Assembly (NCBI RefSeq): GCF_021432085.1 | Contig: NZ_CP090366.1 | Location: 3,720,001-3,784,000, forward strand | Direction of reading: 5' to 3' | DNA length: 64,000 bases | Source: Stutzerimonas kunmingensis | Lineage (GTDB): Bacteria > Pseudomonadota > Gammaproteobacteria > Pseudomonadales > Pseudomonadaceae | Shown: one piece after another, positions 54,119 through 64,000 of the stretch | Layout: every line of letters starts with the position of its first letter | Numbering within the stretch: position 1 is the stretch's first letter | The notes under the pieces: generated by a model | Databases searched by the model: none | The model's input: only the letters and a program-made list of their open reading frames with translations | What the model was told of the DNA's origin: nothing | Made by a program: the position numbers and the translations under genes

Positions 54119-55777
54119 TACGTCTACACCATGCACCGGCTGAGCAAGGTCGTTCCGCCGAAGCGTGAGATCCTCAAGAACATCTCCCTGTCGTTCTTCC
54201 CCGGCGCCAAGATTGGCGTGCTCGGCCTGAACGGCGCCGGTAAATCCACCCTGCTGCGCATCATGGCCGGCGTCGACACCGAGTTTGACGGCGAGGCCCG
54301 TGCCATGCCGGGGATCAATGTCGGCTACCTGCCGCAGGAACCGCAGCTCGATCCCGAGAAGACCGTGCGCGAAATCGTCGAGGAGGCGGTTGGTGTGATC
54401 AAGGACGCCCAGGCCCGCCTGGATGCCGTCTACGCCGCCTACGCCGAGCCGGACGCCGATTTCGATGCCCTGGCTGCCGAGCAGGCCAAGCTCGAAGCGA
54501 TCCTGCAGGCATCCGACGGCCATAATCTGGAGCGCCAGCTGGAAGTCGCCGCCGACGCACTGCGTCTGCCGGCCTGGGATGCCAAGGTCGCGCACCTGTC
54601 CGGCGGCGAGAAGCGCCGCGTCGCCCTGTGCCGCCTGCTGCTGTCGGCCCCGGACATGCTGCTGCTGGACGAACCGACCAACCACCTGGACGCCGACTCG
54701 GTGGCCTGGCTGGAGCGCTTCCTCCATGACTTCCCGGGCACCGTGGTGGCGATCACCCACGACCGCTATTTCCTCGACAACGTCGCCGGCTGGATCCTCG
54801 AACTCGACCGCGGCGCGGGCATCCCGTACGAAGGCAACTACTCCGGCTGGCTGGAAGCCAAATCGGCGCGTCTGGCGCAGGAATCCAAGCAGCAGTCGGC
54901 CCATGAAAAGGCCATGAAGGAAGAACTGGAGTGGGTGCGCAAAGGCGCCAAAGCCCGCCAGTCCAAATCCAAGGCTCGCCTGCAGCGCTTCGAGGAAATG
55001 CAGTCGCAGGAATTCCAGAAACGCGCCGAGACCAACGAGATCTACATCCCGGCCGGCCCGCGCCTGGGCGACAAGGTCATCGAATTCAAGAACGTCACCA
55101 AGGGCTATGGCGACCGCGTACTGATCGACAACCTCTCCTTCAGCGTGCCGAAAGGCGCCATCGTTGGCGTGATCGGTGGCAACGGTGCCGGTAAGTCGAC
55201 CCTATTCCGCATGCTGATGGGCAAGGAAACCCCGGATTCCGGCAGCATCGAGATCGGCGATACCGTGCAGTTGGCCTGCGTGGACCAGAGCCGCGACGAC
55301 CTGGACGGTGGCAAGACCGTATGGGAAGCGGTCTCCGATGGCTTGGACCAGATTCGCATCGGCAACTACGAGGTGCCATCGCGCGGTTACGTTGGCCGCT
55401 TCAACTTCAAGGGCGCCGACCAGCAGAAGTTCGTCAAGGATCTCTCCGGCGGTGAGCGCGGTCGTCTGCACTTGGCGCTGACCCTCAAGCAGGGCGCCAA
55501 CGTGCTGCTGCTCGACGAACCGTCCAACGACCTCGACGTGGAAACCCTGCGCTCGCTGGAAGAGGCACTGCTGGACTTCCCCGGCTCAGCCATCGTGATC
55601 TCCCACGATCGCTGGTTCCTCGACCGTGTCGCCACCCACATCCTCTCCTACGAGGACGATGGCGGTGTCGTGTTCTTCGAAGGCAACTACACCGAGTACG
55701 AAGCCGATCGCAAGAAGCGCCTCGGTGACGCTGCCTCCCAGCCGCACCGCGTCAGGTACAAGAAGCTGGCGCAGTAA
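54083..55777 (+). CDS. ettA: Energy-dependent translational throttle protein EttA
   Basis: ABC-F ATPase that binds the ribosomal E site and gates elongation by cellular energy, 564 residues. Two ATPase domains: GLNGAGKST / LSGGEKRR / LLLDEPTNHLD and GGNGAGKST / LSGGERGR / LLLDEPSNDLD, joined by the basic linker KELEWVRKGAKARQSKSKARL-like segment (P-site tRNA interaction motif). From YVYTMHR onward the length equals the 555-residue E. coli protein, but the N-terminus is MSKSDKSGKTGS in place of MAQ, nine residues longer. This is explained by insertion of the recombinase element into the first codons. Confidence 0.95.
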   Translation: MSKSDKSGKTGSYVYTMHRLSKVVPPKREILKNISLSFFPGAKIGVLGLNGAGKSTLLRIMAGVDTEFDGEARAMPGINVGYLPQEPQLDPEKTVREIVEEAVGVIKDAQARLDAVYAAYAEPDADFDALAAEQAKLEAILQASDGHNLERQLEVAADALRLPAWDAKVAHLSGGEKRRVALCRLLLSAPDMLLLDEPTNHLDADSVAWLERFLHDFPGTVVAITHDRYFLDNVAGWILELDRGAGIPYEGNYSGWLEAKSARLAQESKQQSAHEKAMKEELEWVRKGAKARQSKSKARLQRFEEMQSQEFQKRAETNEIYIPAGPRLGDKVIEFKNVTKGYGDRVLIDNLSFSVPKGAIVGVIGGNGAGKSTLFRMLMGKETPDSGSIEIGDTVQLACVDQSRDDLDGGKTVWEAVSDGLDQIRIGNYEVPSRGYVGRFNFKGADQQKFVKDLSGGERGRLHLALTLKQGANVLLLDEPSNDLDVETLRSLEEALLDFPGSAIVISHDRWFLDRVATHILSYEDDGGVVFFEGNYTEYEADRKKRLGDAASQPHRVRYKKLAQ

Positions 55778-55790
55778 GCGGTAGATGACC

Positions 55791-55817
55791 ACAACGGAGC
55801 CGAACAGGCTCCGTTGT
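55791..55817 (+). terminator. Hairpin after ettA
   Basis: Perfect 11-bp stem ACAACGGAGCC/GGCTCCGTTGT with loop GAACA, 14 bases after the ettA stop. The T-run is poor (GTCGTGTCT), so it may act as a weak terminator or an mRNA 3' end stabiliser. Confidence 0.6.
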
Positions 55818-55937
55818 CGTGTCTAGAGAAAGCACCCACAAATAGTGGCACAATGCCGCCAACCTGAATGACTGAACGCCCGGCAGGCGCGGCAATCGCA
55901 CCACGCTGGCCCCCGCGACCGACAAAGGACAATTCGC

Positions 55938-57929
55938 ATGGCGGCACTTGGACTGCGCGGCAAATCACTGCTGGCATTGTTGCTCAGTTGCCTGCTTGCT
56001 TTCGTCTTTGCCGGTTTCATTGGCCGAGAGGCGTTGCTCGGCGTGCAGAGTCGCTTCGGCGAGGCCTATGCGCGCAATGTGGTCCAACTCAACCGCGAAC
56101 GGCTGTTCGCACCGGTTTCACGCGAACTGGCACTGGCTCAACGGCTGGCGGCTTCGCAACTGACGCTGGCCTGGTTGAACGACGAGCAGGACCCGGCCAG
56201 GCGCAAGATCTTTTTCCAGGAAGCGGCCGGCTACCAGCAGGCCTTCGGCGACCACGCCTACTTCGCCGCCTCGGCGAGCAGCAACGGCTACTACTCGAAC
56301 GGACCCGACCAGCCACCCAGCGATGCGCCTCGCTATGTGATGGCCCCAGACGCCCCGCGCGACGAATGGTTCTTCCAGACACTGCAGGCCGATACCCCCT
56401 ACGCCATCAACGTCGACCGCTCGGTGGTCACCGAGGAGCTCAAGGTGTGGTTCAACGTGCAGGTGCGTGACGGCGATCGACGCCTGGGCCTGGTCGGTTC
56501 CGGCATCAGCCTGCAAGCATTTCTGGATGACTTCATCGAGGCGAACAAGGTCGGCGTCGAGTCGATGGTGCTCGATGCCTACGGCTCCATCCTCGTTCAT
56601 CCTAATCAGAATCTGGTCACGCTCAACGCCGAAACCGCGCGTGGACGCTCCTTGTCGACGAGTATCCTCGGCCAGCTCGACGACCTCGGCGCGGCCTCGG
56701 CAGTGCGTCAGGCCATGGCGGAAAGCCGCGAGAACCCCGACACCGTGGCGACGTTGCGCGTCACCCTGGATGGCGCGCCCCGCTTGCTGGCGCTGAGCTG
56801 GATTCCCGAGCTGCAGTGGTTCGTCGCCAGCGCCGTGGACCTGGGCACCGCACAGGTCGTCGAGGTGCGTCCGCTGCTGCCGGCCATCGCCCTGTTTCTG
56901 GTGCTGTTCCTGCTGCTGATCGGTGGTGGTGCCTGGCTGGTCGAGAAGCGTGTGCTCAAACCGCTGCGCCAGCTGAGACGCAGCGCCCAGGCCCTGGCGG
57001 CGGGACAGTACGATGCCCCCCTGCCCCTGCACCGGCAGGACGAGATCGGCGAACTCAGCGCAGCCTTCGGTGCCATGGCGCAGCAGGTTCGCAGCCACAC
57101 CAGCGAGCTGGAGAATCGCGTGCGTGAGCGCACCCGCGACCTGGAACAGGCCAACCTGGAGATGGCCGCCGCGCACAAGAAGATCGACGACTCGATCGAC
57201 TACGCCAGCCTTATCCAGCGCTCGATCCTGCCCAACCGGCAGCTGGTCACCGCCATGGGTGATCGCCATGCGGTGCTCTGGCGGCCACGTGATGTCGTCG
57301 GCGGCGACTTCTATGTATATCGCGCCGACGAACATGGCTGCCTGTTCGGAATCGTCGACTGCGCGGGTCACGGCGTGCCCGGCGCGTTGATGACGATGCT
57401 GGCCCACGCCGCCATCGATCAGGCGCTCGGCACGACCGGCCTGGACGACCCCGCCGCCGCGCTCGCGCGTACCGATGCGATCGTGCGCAACATGCTGCGC
57501 GAAGAGCAGGATTCCCATGCCCTGGCGACCAACATGGATATCGGCCTCGCCTATGTCGATTTGCGCCAGCGCAAGGTGCATTATTCCGGCGCGAAGATTG
57601 CGTTGTACTACTGTGATGGCGAAGAGGTGCACGAGATCAAGGCAGCGCGGCGCGCCATCGGCGATAAACGCATCGGCGACTACCGCAACACCAGCGTCGA
57701 CCTGCAACCGGGGCGGACCTTCTACATGACTACCGACGGTTTCCTCGACCAGGCCGGCGGCGACGACGGGTTCGGCTTTGGCAACAGCCGCTTCGCCAGC
57801 ATGATCCGCGAGCATGCACGGCTTCCCCTGGCCGAACAGGGCGAAGCCTTCAGCCTCGCACTGGCGCGCTATCAGGGTGAATTCCCACAGCGCGATGACA
57901 TCACGATGTTATGTTTCCGCTTCGATTGA
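55938..57929 (+). CDS. siaA: PP2C-type phosphatase with sensor domain (SiaA-like)
   Basis: Membrane sensor-phosphatase, 663 residues. An N-terminal membrane helix (LLALLLSCLLAFVFAGFIG) is followed by a periplasmic Cache-like domain (about 40-310), a second helix (LPAIALFLVLFLLLIGGGAWLV), HAMP (about 335-390) and a C-terminal SpoIIE/PPM phosphatase domain (VVGGDFYVYRADEHGCLFGIVDCAGHGVPGALMTML, metal-binding Asp residues). In P. aeruginosa SiaA dephosphorylates SiaC to trigger c-di-GMP synthesis by SiaD and aggregation. Confidence 0.92.
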   Translation: MAALGLRGKSLLALLLSCLLAFVFAGFIGREALLGVQSRFGEAYARNVVQLNRERLFAPVSRELALAQRLAASQLTLAWLNDEQDPARRKIFFQEAAGYQQAFGDHAYFAASASSNGYYSNGPDQPPSDAPRYVMAPDAPRDEWFFQTLQADTPYAINVDRSVVTEELKVWFNVQVRDGDRRLGLVGSGISLQAFLDDFIEANKVGVESMVLDAYGSILVHPNQNLVTLNAETARGRSLSTSILGQLDDLGAASAVRQAMAESRENPDTVATLRVTLDGAPRLLALSWIPELQWFVASAVDLGTAQVVEVRPLLPAIALFLVLFLLLIGGGAWLVEKRVLKPLRQLRRSAQALAAGQYDAPLPLHRQDEIGELSAAFGAMAQQVRSHTSELENRVRERTRDLEQANLEMAAAHKKIDDSIDYASLIQRSILPNRQLVTAMGDRHAVLWRPRDVVGGDFYVYRADEHGCLFGIVDCAGHGVPGALMTMLAHAAIDQALGTTGLDDPAAALARTDAIVRNMLREEQDSHALATNMDIGLAYVDLRQRKVHYSGAKIALYYCDGEEVHEIKAARRAIGDKRIGDYRNTSVDLQPGRTFYMTTDGFLDQAGGDDGFGFGNSRFASMIREHARLPLAEQGEAFSLALARYQGEFPQRDDITMLCFRFD

Positions 57930-57944
57930 GACAGGGAGTTGGCC

Positions 57945-58487
57945 ATGGCCCCCATTGACATGTTCGCGATGCGCGAATGCTACAACCAGCAACAGATCAT
58001 GCTGTGCTTCAACGGCCCCATCTCCCGCAGCCTGATCGAAGAGATCGGCAATGCCCTGCGCAACTACATGAGCGAAGAGCAGGCGCACCCGTCCTCGGCC
58101 ATGGACGTGTTCGCCGTGTACATCGAGATGACGCAGAACATTCGCCACTACACCCGCGAAAAGAACTGGTCCGATCAGCAGGCCGGCGCCACAGTCGTGG
58201 TCGCACGCGATGACCAGGGCCGCTACGTGGTTTCGGCCGGCAACCTGATCGAAACCGCCGACGGCCAGCAACTGCTTGCCGCCGTCGCGGAACTGGCAAA
58301 AAAGGACAAGGCCGGCCTCAAGGCCCTGTACAAGGAACAATTGCGCAAGCCGCGTGACGAACACGTGGCAACCGGCGCCGGACTCGGCCTGATCGATATT
58401 GCCCGCAAGTCCAGCGAGCCGCTCAAGGCTTCGTTGCAGCCGGTCTCCGACGAGCTTTCCTTCATCAGCCTGAGCGCCGTCATCTGA
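57945..58487 (+). CDS. siaB: SiaB-like protein kinase of SiaC
   Basis: A 180-residue protein of the SiaB family (DUF6272), a kinase counteracting the SiaA phosphatase. Start chosen at the ATG with GGGAG eight bases upstream, giving MAPIDMFAMRECYNQQ. A GHKL-like tail EHVATGAGLGLIDIARKSSEPL is visible. It lies 15 bases after siaA. Confidence 0.88.
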   Translation: MAPIDMFAMRECYNQQQIMLCFNGPISRSLIEEIGNALRNYMSEEQAHPSSAMDVFAVYIEMTQNIRHYTREKNWSDQQAGATVVVARDDQGRYVVSAGNLIETADGQQLLAAVAELAKKDKAGLKALYKEQLRKPRDEHVATGAGLGLIDIARKSSEPLKASLQPVSDELSFISLSAVI

Positions 58488-58504
58488 AACTCAAGAGCAT
58501 CCCC

Positions 58505-58882
58505 ATGAACGATTTTTCAATCCCCGGCAGTCAGTCCACTCCCGCCATCCAGTCCGACTGGGAAAAAGGCATCGTCTCGATGCAGGGCGACTCGTACCCG
58601 GAAAATTCCTACGAGCTGTTCCACCAGGTCTACGAATGGATCGAGCGCTTCCTCGGCGAATCCGCACATCCGCTCAACCTCGAGCTGCGCCTGCTGTACC
58701 TGAACACCAGCAGCATCAAGGCGATGATGGACATCTTCGACCTGCTCGAAGCCGCCTATCAGGAAGGCCGGCAGGTCGCGGTCAACTGGTACTACGACAT
58801 CCGCAACGAGCGCGTCGTGGAGTTGGCCGAAGAGTTCAAGGAAGACTGCACCTTCCCCTTTTTCATCCAGAGTCACGACTGA
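58505..58882 (+). CDS. siaC: SiaC-like partner-switch protein
   Basis: A 125-residue SiaC family (DUF1987) protein. In P. aeruginosa the unphosphorylated form binds and activates the diguanylate cyclase SiaD. The block LELRLLYLNTSSIKAMMDIFDLLE contains the Thr/Ser region phosphorylated in the family (likely Thr in LNTSS). It sits between siaB and siaD with gaps of 17 and 12 bases. Confidence 0.9.
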   Translation: MNDFSIPGSQSTPAIQSDWEKGIVSMQGDSYPENSYELFHQVYEWIERFLGESAHPLNLELRLLYLNTSSIKAMMDIFDLLEAAYQEGRQVAVNWYYDIRNERVVELAEEFKEDCTFPFFIQSHD

Positions 58883-58894
58883 CAGAAGGTCGAT

Positions 58895-59680
58895 ATGCGT
58901 GGGCCATCGCCGCTAGAGCAAGAGGTCATCAATCTCCTCGCCGATCCGCAGTTCGAGGGGCACCCGCTGAAGGAAGCGCTGAGCCAGCTGTGGGGAGCGC
59001 ACCATGACCTGCTTGGCCGGATCGAGCGCATCGCCCGCGTATCGGACGGCTACCAGAGCATCGCCCGCGAGCGCGAACTGAGCCTGGCCGCCCGCTTCGA
59101 CAAGCAGTTGCGCCAGCTGGAAAAGGTCGCACGCATCTCCGACCGCTATCAGATGATGATGCAGGACCTGAATGCCTCGCTGCGCGAAGCCTCGACTCTC
59201 GACACCCTGACCGGCATCGCCAACCGCCGCCTGCTGACCGAGCGCCTGCGTGAGGAAAGCGAGCGCGCCAAACGCTACGGCCGCCCGCTGGTCGTGGTCA
59301 TGCTGGACATCGACCGTTTCAAGGTCATCAACGACGAGTACGGCCACGAAGTCGGCGACCGCGTGCTCATCGAAGTGGTGCGCGTCATGGAATCGGAGAT
59401 TCGCGAGCACGACCTCTGCGGTCGCTGGGGCGGCGAGGAGTTCCTCATCCTGATGCCGGAAAGCAGCGCCAAAATGGCCTGCACGGTGATACGCCGTCTT
59501 GGCGACAGCATTGCCGCGCTCGGCGTGCGGGTAAACGATGACCTGCTCGGGGTAACCGCCAGCATGGGTATCGCCGAGCTGCGCGCCGACGAAACCTACT
59601 CGAGCACCATCAACCGCGCCGACATCGCGCTGCTGAGAGCCAAGCGCAGTGGTCGCAATCGCTGTGAGCTGGCCGACTAG
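58895..59680 (+). CDS. siaD: SiaD-like GGDEF diguanylate cyclase
   Basis: A 261-residue cytosolic diguanylate cyclase. An N-terminal coiled coil (about 30-85, with repeated RIARVSDGYQ/KVARISDRYQ motifs) is the binding site for SiaC. The GGDEF domain has LDTLTGIANRRLL, LDIDRFKVINDEYGHEVGD and active site GRWGGEEFLIL. The product-inhibition I-site RxxD (REHD) lies five residues before GGEEF and is intact. It makes c-di-GMP on activation. Confidence 0.93.
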   Translation: MRGPSPLEQEVINLLADPQFEGHPLKEALSQLWGAHHDLLGRIERIARVSDGYQSIARERELSLAARFDKQLRQLEKVARISDRYQMMMQDLNASLREASTLDTLTGIANRRLLTERLREESERAKRYGRPLVVVMLDIDRFKVINDEYGHEVGDRVLIEVVRVMESEIREHDLCGRWGGEEFLILMPESSAKMACTVIRRLGDSIAALGVRVNDDLLGVTASMGIAELRADETYSSTINRADIALLRAKRSGRNRCELAD

Positions 59681-59766
59681 CCATCACCCCACCAGGCACA
59701 AGAATGACGCACCCAGCGCTCCAATTCCGTGCAAATCGAGCAACGCCTCCGCCCTGTGAAGTCTGA

Positions 59767-61293
<1,527 letters not shown>

Positions 61294-61329
61294 CGGCTGC
61301 GCCCGCCGCCAAGCCTCAGCCAGAAAGAC

Positions 61330-61366
61330 AAAGCCCCCGTCGGATCGTCCGGCGGGGGCTTTTGTT
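61330..61366 (+). terminator. Terminator between gdhA and fpr
   Basis: Stem AAAGCCCCCG/CGGGGGCTTTT with a short loop, followed by GTTT. Its symmetry allows use from both strands, suiting the convergent gdhA and fpr genes. Confidence 0.85.
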
Positions 61367-61391
61367 TCGCGAGACTCCGCGCGGCAATCGC

Positions 61392-62168
61392 CTACCAGTA
61401 GTTCTCCACCGCCACCTGGCCGGGCCTGCGCGTCATCGCCAGGTTCAGATCACGCGCTTTCAGCACTGCTCGGGTGTCCTCGATCATCTGCGGGTTGCCG
61501 CAGAGCATGATCCGCGAATGCTCGGGCGCCAGCTGCAGATCGGCGGCGCGCTCCAGCTCGCCGTTCTCGATCAGCGTGGTGATGCGCCCGTGCAGCGCAC
61601 CGGGTATCTGTTCGCGCGTTACCACCGGCATGTACAGCAGCTTCGAGCCCAGACCTTCCAGGTAGTCGCGTTGCGGCAGTTCGGCGATCAGCTGCTGATA
61701 GGCCAGTTCGCGGGCTTCGCGCACGCTGTAGACCAGAATGATGCGCTCGAAGCGCTGCCAGGCCTCGAAGTCCTGCAGGATCGACAGAAACGGGGCGATC
61801 CCGGTGCCGGTGGCCAGCAGCCAGAGATCACGGCCATCGGGAAAGCGATCGAGGGTGAGAAAGCCGAAGGCCTGCTTGTCCACCAGCAGCTCGTCGCCGA
61901 CTGCCAACCGGCTCAGCTCGCTGGTGAATTCGCCGTCCGGCACGACGATGGAGAAGAAATCGAGAAACTCGTCGTGCGGCGCCGAGACCATGGAATAGGC
62001 GCGCCAGACGATGCAGCCGCTTGGCTTGCGCACACCGAGGCGGGCGAACTGCCCGGCGGTGAAGCGAAAACCGGGATCGCGGCTGGTACGCAGGGTGAAC
62101 AGGTTAGGCGTCAGCGTCTGCACCTCTAGCAGGCGCTGGCGGGTGAACTTCTCTTCGCTGGCGGTCAT
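61392..62168 (-). CDS. fpr: Ferredoxin/flavodoxin-NADP reductase Fpr
   Basis: FAD-dependent reductase, 258 residues from MTASEEKFTRQ with GGGAG six bases upstream. FAD-binding RAYSMVSAP, NADP-binding LLATGTGIAPFLSIL and MLCGNPQMI are present. The C-terminus ends VAVENYW, as in Pseudomonas Fpr. It supplies or removes electrons for ferredoxin-dependent steps and oxidative-stress defence. Confidence 0.95.
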   Translation of the reverse strand: MTASEEKFTRQRLLEVQTLTPNLFTLRTSRDPGFRFTAGQFARLGVRKPSGCIVWRAYSMVSAPHDEFLDFFSIVVPDGEFTSELSRLAVGDELLVDKQAFGFLTLDRFPDGRDLWLLATGTGIAPFLSILQDFEAWQRFERIILVYSVREARELAYQQLIAELPQRDYLEGLGSKLLYMPVVTREQIPGALHGRITTLIENGELERAADLQLAPEHSRIMLCGNPQMIEDTRAVLKARDLNLAMTRRPGQVAVENYW

Positions 62169-62265
62169 ACTTCGCTCCCTCCGAGCATCTTCGGGCCCAC
62201 TGCACGCGGCGCCCGCATGGGTCCTTGATACTCCTTTACGCAGCCGACAAACACCGCCAGTTCTC

Positions 62266-63393
62266 ATGCCTATTCTCGATACCCCCTATGCAAGCCTCGA
62301 TCTGATCCGCCAGCCGGAGCAGCCCAACGAGCCGTTGCAGGCCTTCGATGCCGCCGACGAATACCTGCTGGCCCAGCTGCATGAGCAGGGATTGCCAGCG
62401 GCCACGCGAGTACTGATCCTCAATGACAGCTTCGGCGCCCTGGCTTGCTCGCTGGCCGCACACGTCGCGGTCACCAGCAGCGGCGACTCGCACCTCGGCC
62501 ACCTGGCATTGCAAAAGAACCTGGCACGTAACGAGCTGCCGGCCGAGCGCGTGCGCTTCGTACCTGCCAGCGAGGTCGCCCGGGGCCCGTTCGACCGGGT
62601 GCTGATTCGCGTACCGAAAACCCTTGCCCTGCTGGAAGAACAGCTGATCCGCCTTCACGGCCAGCTGGCGCCCGGCGCGCAGGTGATCGCTGCGGCGATG
62701 ATCAAGCATCTGCCGCGCGCCGCCGGTGATCTGCTGGAGCAGTACATCGGCCCGGTGCAGGCCTCGCTGGCGGTGAAGAAGGCACGTCTGCTCAGCGCAA
62801 CGCCGAGCGCGAAACCGGCGCCGCAGTCACCCTACCCGACCCGCTACCAGCTCGATCAGCCGAAGCTCGAACTGCTCAACCACGCCAACCTGTTCTGCCG
62901 CGAAGGCCTCGATATCGGCACCCGCGCCTTCCTGCCACATCTGCCGCAGGCACTCGGTGCACTGCGCGTCGCCGATCTCGGCTGCGGCAACGGCGTGCTC
63001 GGCATCGTCTACGCGCTGGGCAATCCGCAGGCGCAACTGACATTGGTGGACGAGAGCTACATGGCTGTGCAGTCGGCACGGGAGAACTGGCAGGCAATCC
63101 ATGGCCAGCGTCCGGTCGAGATTCGCGCCGGCGACGGCCTGGCCGAGCAACCGCCGGCCTCGCTGGATCTGGTGCTGTGCAATCCACCGTTCCACCAGCA
63201 GCAGGTGGTCGGCGATTTCCTCGCCTGGCGCATGTTCACCCAGGCCAACGCAGCGCTGGCCAAGGGCGGCGAGCTGTGGATCGTCGGCAATCGCCACCTC
63301 GGCTATCACCTCAAGCTCAAGCGCCTGTTCGGCAATGCCGAGCAGGTCGCCGCCACACCGAAGTTCGTCATTCTGCGGTCGATCAGGGCATGA
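62266..63393 (+). CDS. rlmG: 23S rRNA (guanine-N2) methyltransferase RlmG
   Basis: A 375-residue SAM-dependent methyltransferase modifying G1835 of 23S rRNA. It has two Rossmann-like halves; the C-terminal one has VADLGCGNGVLGIVYALGN (SAM site) and LVLCNPPFHQ (catalytic NPPF). The start MPILDTPYASLDLIRQP was chosen on family length; the longer open frame upstream overlaps fpr on the other strand. Confidence 0.94.
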   Translation: MPILDTPYASLDLIRQPEQPNEPLQAFDAADEYLLAQLHEQGLPAATRVLILNDSFGALACSLAAHVAVTSSGDSHLGHLALQKNLARNELPAERVRFVPASEVARGPFDRVLIRVPKTLALLEEQLIRLHGQLAPGAQVIAAAMIKHLPRAAGDLLEQYIGPVQASLAVKKARLLSATPSAKPAPQSPYPTRYQLDQPKLELLNHANLFCREGLDIGTRAFLPHLPQALGALRVADLGCGNGVLGIVYALGNPQAQLTLVDESYMAVQSARENWQAIHGQRPVEIRAGDGLAEQPPASLDLVLCNPPFHQQQVVGDFLAWRMFTQANAALAKGGELWIVGNRHLGYHLKLKRLFGNAEQVAATPKFVILRSIRA

Positions 63394-63767
63394 GCGAGGC
63401 GCCGGTCCGCCTCAGCATCCGGCAGTTCGCAGCGCGCTGCGGCCTGTCCGCCGATACGCTGCGCTATTACGAAAAGATCGGCCTGCTACGGCAGGTCGCT
63501 CGGGACGCCAGCGGTTTTCGCGTCTATGGCCCACGCGACCTGGAGTGGATCGGCTTCATCCTGCGCCTGAAAGACACCGGCATGGCGTTGGACGACATCA
63601 TCCGCTATGCCGATCTGCGCGAATGTGGAGATACCACCCTGGCAGCGCGCCAGGCGTTGCTTGAGCAGCATGCTGCCGGGCTGCACGAACGCATCCAGCG
63701 CGACCATCAGCATCTCGACGCGCTGCAGGCGAAGATCGCGCTGTATCGGCAGCAAACTTCCGCTTGA
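63390..63767 (+). CDS. MerR-family transcriptional regulator
   Basis: A 125-residue MerR protein starting MSEAPVRLSIRQF, overlapping the rlmG stop (ATGA). Winged helix-turn-helix IRQFAARCGLSADTLRYYEKIGLL and a C-terminal coiled coil are present. No Cys pair of metal sensors is seen, so it may respond to an organic electrophile or redox signal. A MerR-type promoter directly follows it. Confidence 0.93.
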   Translation: MSEAPVRLSIRQFAARCGLSADTLRYYEKIGLLRQVARDASGFRVYGPRDLEWIGFILRLKDTGMALDDIIRYADLRECGDTTLAARQALLEQHAAGLHERIQRDHQHLDALQAKIALYRQQTSA

Positions 63768-63794
63768 CCTGGAGTCTACTCCAACCCGCAGGCT
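63764..63794 (+). promoter_or_regulatory. MerR-type promoter with 19-bp spacer
   Basis: TTGACC (63,764-63,769) overlaps the MerR stop codon. A 19-base spacer holding the dyad TGGAGT-CT-ACTCCA leads to CAGGCT (63,789-63,794) as the -10. The over-long spacer with a central dyad is the hallmark of MerR-activated promoters. Confidence 0.75.
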
Positions 63795-63823
63795 TTCCTC
63801 TGACCTATTGAGAGGAACGCTCC

Positions 63824-64000
63824 ATGTCTGTATCAGCCCGCTACACCGAAGGCCTGGCCAAGCTCGACGAGATCGACGGCGAGGCCGGGCGCAAGGTCAT
63901 CGACAGCCTGCAAGCCATTGCGCCGGACTTGGCGCGCTACGTGATCGAATTTCCCTTCGGCGACATCTACCAGCGCCCCGGCCTCGACCTGGCCCAGCGT
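63824..64000 (+). CDS. Carboxymuconolactone decarboxylase-family protein (truncated by window end)
   Basis: The first 59 codons (MSVSARYTEGLAKLDEIDG..., then APDLARYVIEFPFGDIYQRPGL) match the N-terminus of CMD/AhpD-like proteins. GAGAGGAA precedes the ATG. It lies behind the MerR-type promoter and is the probable target of the regulator. The catalytic CxxC region, if any, lies beyond the window. Confidence 0.85.
   Translation, partial: MSVSARYTEGLAKLDEIDGEAGRKVIDSLQAIAPDLARYVIEFPFGDIYQRPGLDLAQR

Noticed and set aside
56118..57815. A 565-codon minus-strand open frame opposite siaA
   Set aside because: Antisense shadow of the phosphatase gene, which is supported by domain structure and its operon.

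Overview
The window looks like the chromosome of a high-GC gammaproteobacterium of the Pseudomonas/Stutzerimonas type. Conserved genes at the right end (ettA, a siaABCD-like signalling operon, gdhA, fpr, rlmG) read like ordinary Pseudomonas backbone. Everything left of about 54 kb is accessory and is mostly devoted to taking nitrogen from amides, urea, methylamine and ureide-like compounds.

Region 1 (18-11,261, minus strand) is one long operon. A Tat-exported amide/urea-type binding protein comes first, then two branched-chain-type permeases and two ATPases. These are followed by the small and large subunits of an N,N-dimethylformamidase, a Rieske-like protein that has lost its cluster ligands, a Sel1-repeat protein, a small unknown protein, and the aliphatic amidase AmiE. 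Region 2 (11,624-16,772, minus) is a urease operon, ureE-F-AB-C-G-D, with fused gamma/beta subunits. It lies divergently from amiC-amiR (17,247-19,015, plus), the amide sensor and its ANTAR-type antiterminator. The ureE leader contains an intrinsic terminator and, just 5' of it, two hairpins with A...G loops, the second overlapping the terminator stem. This is the layout expected of an ANTAR RNA target, so AmiR may control urease.

Region 3 (19,301-32,154, minus) is a complete N-methylglutamate pathway for methylamine: gmaS, mgsA, mgsB, mgsC, amtB, purU, folD, mgdA, mgdB, mgdC, mgdD. A divergent XRE-cupin regulator follows. The logic is N-methylated amide -> (di)methylamine + formate -> gamma-glutamylmethylamide -> N-methylglutamate -> glutamate + C1-tetrahydrofolate -> formate. 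No dimethylamine-demethylating enzyme is present, so the visible route closes only for N-monomethyl amides unless such an enzyme lies elsewhere. Region 4 (34,488-40,188, plus) is a polar amino acid ABC transporter with an M20-type hydrolase, a DUF1989 protein and a second XRE-cupin regulator. Sigma-54-type promoter matches stand before amiC, the amide operon, gmaS and this ABC operon, suggesting general nitrogen control.

Region 5 (about 40.2-48.2 kb) is scarred by mobile DNA. It holds a tyrosine-recombinase remnant and two identical inverted IS1182-family copies, which bracket a lysR / alpha-beta hydrolase / MFS / cyclophilin-like group. Gene remnants of a VOC protein and a LysR regulator lie at 33.4-34.2 kb. 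Region 6 (48,461-53,935, minus) is a module of three tandem tyrosine recombinases plus a small protein, abutting ettA. EttA here has a replaced N-terminus, nine residues longer than usual, so the element appears to have integrated inside the first codons of ettA and supplied a new start. Region 7 (54,083-64,000) is backbone: ettA, siaABCD, gdhA, fpr (minus), rlmG, a MerR regulator, and a truncated carboxymuconolactone-decarboxylase-family gene under a MerR-type promoter.
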